From Cheilinus undulatus (lineage: Eukaryota; Chordata; Actinopteri; Labriformes; Labridae): a DNA stretch of 64,000 nucleotides. Below, in pieces: positions 11,425 through 22,050 of the stretch (position 1 is the first letter of the stretch; each line of letters starts with the position of its first letter). Under the pieces are notes generated by a model that saw nothing but the letters and a program-made list of their open reading frames with translations, searched no databases and was not told the DNA's origin. Location of the stretch: positions 9,236,421 to 9,300,420 of the forward strand of contig NC_054885.1 of assembly GCF_018320785.1 (NCBI RefSeq). Reading direction: 5' to 3'. A program made the position numbers and the translations under genes.

Positions 11425-12065
11425 TAGAGTTCGCCACAAGGCATGAGGAAGACTCCACGGTCAAGTGGGAGAAAGTTCTGTGGTCTGATGAGACCAAAAC
11501 GGTGCTTTTTGGCCATTAGACAAGATTCCAAATACTGCACATCACCACAAACACACCATCCCCACTGTGCAGCATGGTGGTGGCAGCATCATGCTGTGGT
11601 GATGCTTCTTAGCAGTCAGCCCTGGATGGGAAGGTAGGGGGTAAAATGAATGTGGCAAAATATAGGGAAATCTTTTATTTTCTAGTGAGACAATGACCCA
11701 AAGCATACTGCAAATGCTACACAGAAATGGTCTAAAGACAACAAGGTGAATTTTCTGGAGTGACTGATTCAAAGCCCAGATCTCAGTCCAGTAGAGAATT
11801 TGTAGCTGGGTTTGAAAAGGACTGCTCACACTCGATCCCTGTGGAACTTGACAGAGCTTGAGCAGTTTTGCAAAGAGAAAAGGAAGTTAAGACCTGAAAG
11901 GGAGAGAATAATTATGCAATCACTTATTTCATTAAATATATACATTTGATTCACATAACTTAGTAGAACTCTTTGACATGAAAGTTTTTATTGCAAAAAA
12001 AGCCAAATTATATGGACCATGAGTGATATAAAATCAATAAAAAAGTGAAACATCTAAGGGGGTCT
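11425..12065 (+). mobile_element. Decayed Tc1-like transposon (same family as 6395-6755)
   Basis: Contains 'tgtggtctgatgagaccaaa', 'catggtggtggcagcatcat', then 'caatgacccaaagcata' (second Asp region) and 'agatctcagtccagtaga' (region of the SPDLNPxE motif). Frames are broken throughout. The 3' end merges into AT-rich sequence near 12060. Dead copy. Confidence 0.75.
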
Positions 12066-12473
12066 GATTCATCAAGAATATAGCCATTTTATAAAACTCA
12101 AGCCATTTGTAGTAACACAGCCAAAATGAGTGCAAAAACAGTGTAAACTGAGTCATCATGACAAATTGTCCATAATGATACCAGAAATGTTAATCATTCT
12201 AAGAAATCAGTATAAGCTAGAACAATGATGTTAATATAATTCTTGCTCTTCGTCACCAATTTTCATGCACAACTATAGGCTATATGAATTATGGGAAACA
12301 TTTTGACATTTTTAGAATATTTGTTCTAAAACAGATCACATGCCTTGTGTTTTTTGTAAATAAGGGAAAATAATCACTGCTCTAGTTAATGTAGAAGGTG
12401 TTGAAGCTCAGATGATAAAGAAAACTCATTTTTAGGTGTCACAGTGGAGGAAAATCTGAACTGTGAAGGCATA
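12066..12473. other. Unassigned AT-rich stretch
   Basis: No gene or repeat unit recognised. Confidence 0.4.
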
Positions 12474-12571
12474 TACACATGTGGACAAAATTGTTGGTAC
12501 CCCTCTGTTAATGAAAGAAAAACTCACAATGGTCACAGAAATAACTTGAATCTGTAAAAACATTGGACTAT

Positions 12572-12936
12572 TGTTATGACCCTGGGTCATGTTGTTTCTG
12601 ATTTACTGCACATGTGCAGCTCTGTGTGTCCTCCCCTGCAGTGTTGAGTGTGTGAGTGTGTCTCTGTGTGGGTGTCTAAGTAATTAGGTGGTGATGCAGG
12701 TGCCTGTAGCCGATTGGATCATTGAAGAGGAAGGTGCTGCTGCTGATTGGATCTGTGTTAAACTTTAAGCTCTTGGCAGCAGGGAGTAACCACTTTGTTA
12801 ATTTGTTTGTTACTCTTATTAATTCAATTAAACTGCTGCTTAACTTTGCTTAATTTGTACCTGGCTTCCTTGGGAGTGGGATGAGTGGGGCCACACATTG
12901 TGGTAAGTCCAGGTTCCCCTAGACTGGGATGTAACA
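12572..12936. mobile_element. Solo LTR of an LTR retrotransposon
   Basis: 365 bp beginning 'tgttatgaccc' and ending 'gggatgtaaca', i.e. TG...CA with inverted ends TGTTA/TAACA. It is flanked by the identical pentamer 'actat' (12567-12571 and 12937-12941), the 5-bp duplication expected of LTR integration. No internal retroelement genes are present, so it is a solo LTR, most likely Ty3/gypsy-like by its TGTTATGACC start (inference). It disrupts the Tc1-like element, so it is younger than that element. Confidence 0.8.
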
Positions 12937-12957
12937 ACTATTCTGAAGAGGCCTTCT

Positions 12958-13170
12958 ATGAGCCCTGATCTAAATCCTATTGAACATCTGTGGAAGGAGC
13001 TGAAACATGCCGTCTGGAGAAGGCACCCTTCAAACCTGAGACAACTGGAGCAGTTGGCTCATGAGGAGTGGGCCAAAATACCTGCTGAGAGGTGCAGAAG
13101 TCTCAGTGAAAGTTACAGAAATCATTTGATTGCAGTGATTGCCTCAAAAGGTTGTGCAACAAAATATTAA
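12958..13170 (+). pseudogene. Tc1 transposase C-terminal remnant
   Basis: A 70-codon open frame starts MSPDLNPIEHLWKELK and ends ...GCATKY. SPDLNPIExLW is the motif containing the last catalytic Glu/Asp of Tc1/mariner DDE transposases. All upstream catalytic parts are missing, so no activity is expected. It lies between the nested LTR and the right TIR of its element. Confidence 0.85.
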
Positions 13171-13394
13171 GTTAAGGGTGCCATCATTTTTGTCCAGGCC
13201 TGTTTCATGAGTTTGTTTTTTAAAATAATTCTATTGAACCACAATTCAAAAGCAATGTCTGATTTTAATTGGTTAATTTTAATTGAATTTTTATTTATTA
13301 TTACTTTTTTCAGATTATTTCAGTTATTTCTGTGACCATTGTGGGTTTTTCTTTCATTAACAGAGGGGTACCAACAATTTTGTCCACGTGTGTA

Positions 13395-14764
13395 AATGAT
13401 TAAAAAGTGGAGATATTGAAAATGATTGTCCTGTTATACAATGTACAGGATTCATTAGATCGTGAAGCATTATTCCTTTTATATAAGTCATCATTTTTTT
13501 CAAATATGCATTGAAGCATGGAGTACAGCTTCTAAAAATACTAACTCAAGTTTCATTTAGTAAAAAAGAACCATCAGAACCATCAAAAAGTTGATATAAG
13601 GTTCCATCAAACTGGTTATAACCCATATGTCTTTGTTTAGACAGAGCTGTATCACTTTTCCCCACAGTGTTGCAGAGATTTACTGGGCTTTTAAACATAA
13701 ATTGGTGTTCAGAATGGCTCTAAAATAGTACATATTTCCCAGGGTCCGAAGTTTAGGCAACATCCCGACTCTGCCCCTGGTAAAAATTTCCTCATTTCTC
13801 ACATACTGGTGCAAAACTGAGAACTAGGTAGTTAAAGGTAAAGACAAAGCAGAAGGTAAAGTTTACAAGCAGGCTTTAAAACCTGATCAGATTAAATTCT
13901 GCAATCTTGAAAAGAATTTACTCTCATATGAAAAAAATAAAGTGGAAATAGTACATCTTGTAAAAGTGAATTTTGTCACAAGCTTAGAAAAATGCATTAA
14001 GTAACAAACAATAAAGGCTTAAATTCCATAAAAATGTAGTTTACTATGACTGTGAAGTTTCTGGAAATCTAAAATTTGGTTTTACAAAGCATAATAATGT
14101 TAGTGGTACATGCAAACAGTCAAAGTGAGACAAAAAGTCACCGATTTGTAAAAATCCTACTCACAAAGTCAAAGTAAAGTACATAAATCCTCTCACCAGT
14201 GTTTGCATTATCCATCTTCAACAAATACTTGTGTCCAGTAGATGATCTGTAAAGTCCTGCTTGCAGTAGATGTCCCGTTTTTTGTTTGAAAATTTCATCA
14301 TTTCACCTTTTTATATCAGTTAGGCCATGAAGTTCACTCCCCTTAAACATGTAACCTGCTAACACAACCGGTTCTGGGGGAAGAGGCCTAAGAGAACCAA
14401 CCAGTCACAGCCCCGAAACCAAAAATTGAAGCAGAGAGCAACAAATCAGAGCCAAGCTAAAGCTCATCTATGTGTGAGCATTTACCAGGGATGAGCTACT
14501 AAAAAGTCCACTGTTCATGTGGTAGTCAGCACCATCAGGAGGGAGGTCTAGGGCTCTACCCTAGAACAGTTTAACAGTTAACAGTTAACATATTTTCCTT
14601 CATTTTGAGCAGTTTATTTGCACCAATTAGTGTTTGTTCTGCACCAGTCTGTACTGGGATGTGTAATATTATCCAGTGAATAAAACAACAATTGTATGAG
14701 CACAGATGGACACTTTTGCCAGCATGCAGATATATATAATATATACATTTACAACCTCAGTTCA
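13395..14764. other. Unassigned non-coding stretch
   Basis: About 1.4 kb of AT-rich sequence without a supported ORF, recognisable transposon terminus or tandem repeat. A short duplication 'ttaacagttaacagttaaca' occurs near 14570-14590. Confidence 0.4.
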
Positions 14765-15000
14765 ACAGTTTACCATTTCATGGAAAATATAAGCTCATTT
14801 TGGATTTGATGGCACATCCCAAAAAACTTGGGACACGTTCACCACTGTGTAGCATCTCTTCTTTTAACAACAGTCTGTAAACATCTGGAAAGTGAGGACA
14901 CCATTTGCTTGAGTTTTGGGAGAGGAATGTTGTCCCATTCTTGTCTGATGTAGGATTCTAGCTGCTCAAGAGTCCTTGGTCGTCTTTGCTGAATTATTTG
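14765..15000. mobile_element. Non-autonomous DNA transposon remnant (inverse of 2005-2338)
   Basis: The reverse complement aligns with 2005-2230: shared 'gggacaacattcctctccca', 'ctttccagatgtttacaga' and the 'catgaaatggtaaactgt' block. It also carries 'cccaaaaaacttgggac', a small inverted repeat. Confidence 0.6.
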
Positions 15001-15235
15001 GCAAAGGTTTTCTCTTTCCTCTCCTCTTTAGGCCGCAAGACCCAGCATTTGTGGTTTCCAAAAGAGCGTCAGATTTAAATTGACTTCAGAACAGTGTTCC
15101 ATGTGGAAATATAAAATTTGGTTTTGTGCTCTCAAAATCAGAGGTTACAACAACCTCGACCAGGGGCATCTTTAACACATCAGTTTCTGCCTTTAGTCTG
15201 ATTGGACATTTGTGCAAAATTTTACAAAATCTTTG

Positions 15236-16838
15236 ATAGTGCTCTTGGAGGGGCTGCTGGAGAGCGGTCCTTCTGGGGACTCCCTTGTTCTGCTGGGGGA
15301 CTTCAATGCTCACATGGGCAATGAGATTGAGACCTGGAAGAGGGTGATTGGGAGGAACGGCCCCCTTGATCTGAACCTGAGCAGACTTATGGCCACATGT
15401 CCTGGACACCTGGGCAAAGAGAGGGGTGGAGCAGTTGACTCATCATCACCTGGTGGTGAGTTGGCTCCGCTGGTGGGGGAGGATGCCAGTCAGACCTGGC
15501 AGGCCCAGATGTATTGTGAGGGTCTGCTGGGAACACCTGGTGGAGTCCCCTGAGAGAATGCGCTTCAACTCTCACCTTCGACAGAGCTTCAACCACGTTC
15601 TGGGGGAGGCGGGGAACATTGAGTCTAAGTGGGCCATGTTCCGTGCCTCTATTGTTGAGGCAGCTGATAGGAGCTGTGACCGTAAGGTGGTCGGTGCCTG
15701 TCATGGCGGTAACCCCCGAACCCGCTGGTGGACACCAGCAGTGAGGGATGTCATCAAGCTGAAGAAGGAGTCTTATCGGGCCTTTTTGGCCTGTGGGACT
15801 CCAGAGGCAGCTGACAGGTACTGGCAGGCCAAGCAGTTTGTGGCTTCAGAGGTTGCTAAGGCAATAACTCGGACGTGGGAGGAGTTGGGAAAGGCAATGG
15901 AGAAAGACTTCTGTATGGTTCTGGTCCACCATCAAGCGTCTCAGGAGGGGGAAGCAGTGTGCTGTCAACACCTTGTATGGTGGAGATGGTGCGCTGTTGA
16001 CCTCGACTCTGGACGTTGTGGATCAGTGGAAGGAATAATTCGAAGACCTCCTCAATCCCATCAACACACCTTCCAATGAGGAAGCAGAGGCTGGGGGTTC
16101 GGGTGTGGGCTCTCCTTCTCTGTGGCTGAGGTCGCTGAGATGGTCAAAAAGCTCCTCGGTGGCAGGGCCCCGGGGGTGGATGAGATCTGCCCTGAGTTCC
16201 TCAAGGTTCTGGATGTTGTGGGGCTGTTTTGGTTGACACGCCTTTGCAACATTGCATGGCCATCAAGGACAGTGCCCCTGGACTGGCAGACTGGGGTGGT
16301 GGTTCCCCTTTTTAGGAAGGGGGAGGGTGTGTTTAAACTATAGGGGGATCACACTTCACAGCCTCCCAGGTAAGGTCTCTTCAGGGGTCCTGGAGAGGAG
16401 GGTCCGTCGGATAGTCGAACCTCAGATCCAGGAGGAGCAATGTGGTTTTCGTCCTGGTCACTGAATAGTGGACCACCTCTACGCTCTCGGTAGGGTCCTG
16501 GAGGATGCATGGGAGTTTGCCCAACCAGTCTACATGTGTTTTGTGGACCTGGAGAAGGCATTCGACCGTGTGCCTCGGGGAATCATGTTGAGGGTGCTCC
16601 AGGAGTATGGGGTACTGGACCCTCTCATAAGGGCTGTTCAGTCCCTGTGTGACCCACTGGGAGGAGGCCCTGGGGAAGACCCAGGACATGCTGGAGAGAC
16701 TATGTCCTGGGAATGCCTTTGGATGCCGCGGGAAGAGCTGGACGAAGTGGCCGGGTAGAGGAAGGTCTGGGCTTCCCTGCTTCGGCTGCTGCCCCCCCGA
16801 CCCGACCTCAGATAAGCAGAAGAATTTGGATGGATAGA
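15236..16838 (+). mobile_element. Broken RTE/Rex3-like LINE
   Basis: Endonuclease remnant LVLLGDFNAHMGNE at about 15286-15328, a linker (about 15560-16060), then reverse transcriptase parts: LGGRAPGVDEICPEFLK (about 16156), DWQTGVVVPLF, YRGITLHSLPGKV, EEQCGFRPGH followed by an in-frame stop (about 16462), and CFVDLEKAFDRVPRG (about 16537). The sequence then jumps from just after 'SLCDP' to the extreme C-terminus, so the YADD catalytic region and the thumb are deleted. The end, 'gaatttggatggatagatg', resembles the GATG-type tail of Rex3/RTE elements, which is why I favour that clade. Stops, frameshifts and the deletion make it inactive. Confidence 0.85.
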
Positions 16839-16889
16839 TGTACTAGCAGTGCTCTTGAGATATTGTGTGAAAGGTAAAGGATGATCATG

Positions 16890-17755
16890 AGAAAAAGTGG
16901 CAAAATGGGAGAAAAGGGGAATTAATGAGCAAAAATGGCAAAAATTTGATTTAAAGTATCAAAAAATGGCCAAAAGGCAAAAAGATCAGCAAAAAAGACT
17001 TAAAATCAGCAAAAAACAAAAACAAAACAGAAAAAAGATGAAAAGTGGCATTAGTGGGCAAAATGTACAAATAATTGGGTTAAATGTAGCAACAAGTGTA
17101 AAAAAGTGGCAACAAAAACTATCTTAATAATGGAAAAATTGATTGAATGTGCAAAAATAGGTTAAAAAAAAGTGACAAAACAGGAAATTTGGTTAAAAAA
17201 GGGTTTAAAGTGGCAAAAAATGGGTGAAAAGGGAATTCAGTGAGAATAAAATGAGAACAGTTTTAGTTTTAATGTAGCAAAAAGTGGCAAAAACAGCAAA
17301 AAGATGCAGGAAAAAAATGGGTCAAGATAGATGAGAAATGGCAAGAACTACTCACAAAATTTGCAAAAAGTGGTGTTAAAGGGCAAAAAGTCCCCATAAA
17401 AGGCATATAAAGAGACAAAAAATAAAAAAAAATAAAGAGTTGAAAAATTGGATGGAACAAGGCAAAATGGGTTGTAAGGGGAGAAAACATGGCAAAATAA
17501 AACAAAATAAGCAAAAATTGATTAAAAATAGGCAAAGGGGATTAAAATTGGCAAAAATGTGGCAAAAAGAGGTAGAGGTAGTAGGTGGAAAAATAGCAAA
17601 AATAGATCAATTAAAAAACAGCAAAAAAGGTGTTAAAAATGGGGTATGAGTGGTGAAAACATGGAATGAGAGGAAAAGAGGCAAAAATGGATTAGAAACG
17701 GCAAAAAAGGAAGAGTTGCTAAAAGGGGTTAACTTTATTTTTTAAAAAAAAGTGG
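16890..17755 (+). repeat. Degenerate purine-rich tandem array, copy 2
   Basis: About 870 bp of words such as 'ggcaaaaatggg', 'aaaagtggc' and 'gttaaaaa' in irregular succession, like 9662-10650. The short Lys/Gln-rich and Phe-rich ORFs here are compositional shadows. Confidence 0.8.
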
Positions 17756-17764
17756 CTCTAAGGG

Positions 17765-17890
17765 GTTAACTGAAGGGATACTGAAGGGTCAGGGTGAACA
17801 GGGCCTGGTGCACCGCTAAACTTCCTTTTAAACTCAGAAAAGGCCTCTTCAGCCTGTGGAGTCCATCTGAACCGGGAGGTTCCTCCCTCA
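17765..17890 (-). pseudogene. Ty3/gypsy RNase H-region fragment
   Basis: On the minus strand the frame reads FRWTPQAEEAFSEFKRKF then GAPGPVHPDPS, matching the start of the RNase H-like region after the reverse transcriptase in Ty3/gypsy Pol (W-T-x-E/Q-A-E-x-A-F ... HPDP pattern). It is only about 40 residues long, then similarity is lost. A second gypsy remnant (integrase) lies at 53337-54360. Confidence 0.65.
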
Positions 17891-19254
17891 GTCACTGCAG
17901 AAATGAGTGAGGCATGGGTGATTGGACATGGAAGACACATTTCTCTGTCTTTGCAAAGAGCTGATCCTGAAGCAACCTCAGAAGAGACAGTTTTACATGG
18001 CTCACATGCTGCTGATATGACGATGAACCAAGATGTCATTAAACAGAGATGTCAAGCATGTCAGTGAGGACATCGTCACGAATGCCTGGAAGACAGTCAT
18101 ACAATTTGGTCCTGCTAGTGCAGTCATTAGCTGGGACTGAGCAGCACTTTTGTCTGAATTGGACGATGTGTCTTTAATCCAACAAGTGCATAGAGCAACA
18201 CTGAAAGCTTGACTTGTGCAGAGAAAATGCTTTTGCCTTTTTTTTGATGTGTCTCCTCCCTGCTAAGAGCACGGAATAAAGGGAGGATATTTTCTCACCA
18301 TTCTTAAGGGCTGTGGCTGAATTGATGTTGGGTTTTCTCCAGCATGTTCAGGTCGTTTTTTTGTGTTTGTTATGATAAGAAAACCTAAGCTTGTTTGACC
18401 TCATCAGCTCTGATCAAATCTACTTCTATCTGCCTTACAACATTGCCCTAGTCATTACCCATCTTTGTCTCTTTATGATTCTCTCTGCTTTCTTAAATGC
18501 TGAAAAACAAACATAATTGCAGATTAAACTTGGGTTTCCTGTCAGACATGTAAGGGGCCAACTTCCCTATCAAACCGGTTGGTTGCAGTGAAACATTTCT
18601 CAAATAATGATTTTGCACTCATCCACGGCCCTCAAACAGGCCCAGCACTCTTCTAGATGCGCCTGATTAGTTGCTCCAGACCCGCTGTGAATTCTTCTTC
18701 TACTTTCAGTTGTATAGCTGCTTTGTTTGTCCTGCGGGATCATCCCTCTGCATCCCTCGGCACCATGCCTCTGTTTACTGCGTGCCATGCTGACTCAGTC
18801 TGAGCACGTACAAAGTCTTTCCTTCACAATTCAACATCCACCCAAACACGGTCAGCCAGGCAAGAAAAAAAAAAACATTTTAACAGCTACAAAGTTCTGA
18901 TGAAACTGACTTAATCATTAATGAGAACAGGAGTCTTGTGTAATCTTTAATTGTCTGATACTTAGGAAGCTTATCACACCCACATATATCCTTGTCACAC
19001 AAAACATGCCCCACTGGTTATCCAAGTAAAGGTTTGATAACACCTCTCTGAAACTTCCACAGAACTCCAGTTATCTGTTAATAAATTTCAATGAGTCAGT
19101 GCAAACCAGATTTCTGACAGAAAGACGACTGTAGGAGGCTGCCGCGCCAAGAACACCTCCAATGTCATCCAAGAGTTCAGATTTACTAAACAGTGTTTTC
19201 ATTTTCCTCTTAAAATGATCCATACCCTTTTTTATCCTTTTATATCTCTATTCC
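17891..19254. other. Unassigned non-coding stretch
   Basis: No supported gene. Short ORFs (for example 18600-18788, minus) show no motif. Confidence 0.4.
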
Positions 19255-19480
19255 TTTGGCTGGAAGGAATTGGGCTGGAGAGCAGAAGGTCGCTGGTTCG
19301 AGTCCCGGTAGGAGCGGAGCCTGACCTTGGCCTGGAAGCTGGAGAGGTTCCATCACGTCCTGAGCACTGTTGAAGTGCCCTTGAGCAAGGCACTGAACCC
19401 CCCAACAGCTCACAGCAGCGCCTAGCAATGAGCAGCAAGGCCATCACTGTATATGTGTGTAATATGTAAAAGCAACTAAA
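19255..19480 (+). mobile_element. tRNA-derived SINE (decayed)
   Basis: The head carries 'gaaggtcgctggttcgagtc', with the B-box-like GGTTCGAGTC of a Pol III promoter, and the tail carries 'cccttgagcaaggcactgaa' followed by a C-rich stretch, a combination found in fish SINEs. The A-box region is poorly preserved. Confidence 0.65.
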
Positions 19481-19489
19481 CAACCTTTT

Positions 19490-19665
19490 TTCATCTTTTA
19501 CCAATTTTTGCCACATTAACCTCTTTTGACTACTTTTTCTGACAACTTTTGTCCCTTTTGCCACTCCACAACCCATTTTGCTGCTTCTCACCCATTTTGC
19601 TTCTTTCTAACCCCTTTTCACCACTTTATCTGGTCTTTTTTGCAGCACTTCTGCCAACCTTAACC
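19490..19665 (-). repeat. Degenerate array fragment, opposite orientation
   Basis: Pyrimidine-rich words such as 'ccaatttttgccaca', 'cccattttgctgcttctcac' and 'ccccttttcaccacttta' are reverse complements of the words making up 9662-10650 and 16890-17755. Confidence 0.65.
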
Positions 19666-19924
19666 CTTTTTTAATATCTACTAATTATGACATTTAATTT
19701 CAGTAAACAGATCAAATGTTCAGTCATTCTATAACTGTTGTAATGTTAATTGTTGATAGGATGGATTTAACAGCTGCAGACAATTAAAGCCAAAGGATAC
19801 TCTTAAAACTACAACATCTTTTTTTCTTTCTTTTCTCAATTTAATGATCTTTCAGGGGCCGGAGAGGAAGCTTTGGAGGGCCTGACATGGCCCCCGGCCA
19901 GCAAGCCAGTTGATGATCAGTGCT

Positions 19925-20044
19925 GTATGGTATGACTCTGAAAGTAGTGTCACTCAGTCACTCTGGGACATTACAGGGCCATCTGTAGGATTGATCTCAG
20001 CGGTCAGCCAAAAATCTGGAAAACAAGACCCAGGACTGTTGGGT
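19925..20044 (+). repeat. Dispersed repeat A, copy 2
   Basis: Direct copy of 1876-1990, starting 'gtatggtatgactctgaaag'. It is followed at once by repeat B. Confidence 0.75.
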
Positions 20045-20268
20045 CCTGGCTGGAGTTGTTGGATTGTGTGTTTGATGAGTTTGATGAGGGAAAGCTGGAA
20101 ATACCATATGTCCCCTTAGCATTAGCTAAGCAGCTCGCATCTCAGCCCCACCAATCTAAAAACAGCTCGCATGGACAACTAAAGGTAACGAACCTACTCA
20201 TAAGAATATAGGGATTATGGCAATGGGCGAATTTACCAAAATGTTGAAGTATCCCTTTAAGCCATGAA
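20045..20268 (+). repeat. Dispersed repeat B, copy 2
   Basis: Reverse complement of 3605-3850; on the plus strand it contains 'gatgagtttgatgagggaaa' and ends near 'ttgaagtatccctttaa'. Confidence 0.7.
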
Positions 20269-20311
20269 TGGCTGAGAAATGTCATGACTTCATAGGGAGG
20301 ATGGCCTAGAG

Positions 20312-21207
20312 CACAGGTGTCAAACTCAAAGCCTGGGGGCCAAATCCAGCCCATGGAACAGTTAAATCCGGCCCACAAGATGATCTGATATTTCTGTTAT
20401 AACTGGCCCATCAGTATGAGGTCTGCAGATTTCCTCAAGTATAAAAATGTAAATATATTCTTGATGATTTAAGATATCCTTGTTAAACCATTAAATCTGA
20501 AAAAGTCAGGAGTAAAAATATTTAGATAAGAAGTCAGGAATATGGAAAAATTAATTTGTGTTTTAATTTAAAATTTTCAATTTAGCATCTCACAGTTAGG
20601 ACTCAAACTTAGAATTTTAACTTTTTATTTCATACTTTGAGAATTTCAACTCATAATTTTGACTGCTCATATAATATTTTGAGCTTTAAGCTCCACAAGC
20701 TTCATAATTAAATTTTTTAAGAAATATTGTGACCCTTTTAGCCAATTATCTTGTATTTTATCTCATATTTTCAACTCCAGATTTAGACTAAATGATCCTA
20801 TAGTTTGACCTTTTAGACCGACAATTTAAAATGTTGAATCATATTTTGACTTTTAATTTCATGATTACAAATTTAATTTCATATGTTGACCTTTCTTTAT
20901 ATATAATATATTTTCCATTAAAGAAAACATTATTTTTCAATTTCAGTTTCATGTTTTGATCTTTTTGAACTTATAAATTTACTTTTCTCAGAATGTGAAC
21001 CTTTAAACTTTTCTTTTTCACTTTTTAAATGTCAAAATCATTTATCAACAGTGCTAAGTTTTTTTTTGTTTTTTTGCTTTTTTTCATATTCTATTACCAG
21101 TGAAACAAGGTTGACAGTTTATGGTTAAAAAGGTGACACTGTTAGGCGTCAGGTTAGTCCTGTATCCAGAATCCTGCCCCTGCTGTGATTGAGTTTGACA
21201 CCCCTGG
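20312..21207. mobile_element. Non-autonomous hAT element, both ends preserved
   Basis: The left end 'caggtgtcaaactcaa' and the right end 'ttgagtttgacacccctg' are inverted copies. Flanks 'gcctagag' and 'gcctagaa' form an 8-bp target duplication with one mismatch, the hAT signature. The interior is about 900 bp, AT-rich and non-coding. A copy lacking its left part is at 4081-4675 with the same right flank. Confidence 0.8.
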
Positions 21208-22050
21208 CCTAGAATAAATTTAAACCTCACCAGTAACACTAATCAGTAAGAATGTTCCTAATTAATGGTTTTGACTTTTTTAACTGCAGAAGATGATTCT
21301 GATTGAATGGTAATGTGAAGCCCTGCAAAGATGGAGATGATGTGAAGTGTACACTGTAAGCTGGGAGAGAATAGTATTGATATTTGCCAATCTAACTGCT
21401 CATTGAGTAAACTTCTTTTGCATTGTTTTTTTCTGAGGCATTACCTCCATTTTACAGTAACAGAAAAGATGATGTTGACATTGAATATTAGTGAAGTATA
21501 GTTGATACATGCTCTGAGCTCCTGTATGCTGTAGTTTGATACGATGCTGCCCTCTGGTGGTCATAGGAGAAACTCAGTAAAGAAAGTTAAATAACAACCA
21601 CTCAAAGATTATCTTTTGCTTTGGTTTTATTTTTAGCATATTTGTCACACTTAAAGATTTAAGACCAAGCAAATCAAACATGGTGGTGGTAGTGTGATGG
21701 TCTGGGGTTGTTTTGCTTTTGAGGGATCTTGACCACCTGCTGTAATTGATGGAACCACTAATTCTTCTCTCTACCAGGAAATCCTGAAGGAGAAAGCCAA
21801 ACCACTGCTGGCAAAAACATACACTCGCACGCACGCACACACACACACACACACACAAACTGACAGACATACTCACAGAGACACCCACTACTTACATTCT
21901 GCAGGAGAGGAGGCAAAAAGCAGCTGAATCAAAAAGTGAAACCAACAAAAAGTGTTTCCTGCCTTTATAAGGTCAGGTGTGAGCAATTAGCGCCCACTCT
22001 TTGTCTGAATCCTGGTAGCAGTGTGGCAGGACTGCTTGGTTTGTGCAGGG
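20575..22050 (+). repeat. Duplicated block C, copy 2
   Basis: Matches 4081-5117 and then 5944-6275 in direct order; the middle part of copy 1 (most of the Tc1-like element) is absent, with the junction near 21665. It includes a (CA)n microsatellite at about 21826-21867, where copy 1 has a shorter CA stretch. Confidence 0.8.

Larger units (their letters stand above)
12474..13394 (+). mobile_element. Tc1-like element, internally deleted, carrying a nested solo LTR
   Basis: The inverted terminal repeats are visible at both ends: 'gtggacaaaattgttggtac' at the left, and its near-complement followed by 'gtccacgtgtgta' at the right (about 13315-13394). TIRs are about 80 bp and include 'cacaatggtcacagaaataa' and its inverse. 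Only the C-terminal part of the transposase remains (12958-13170, MSPDLNPIEHLWKELK...), which holds the final acidic residue of the DDE triad. The N-terminal DNA-binding and first two catalytic Asp regions are deleted, so it is non-autonomous. An LTR interrupts it at 12572-12936. Confidence 0.85.
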
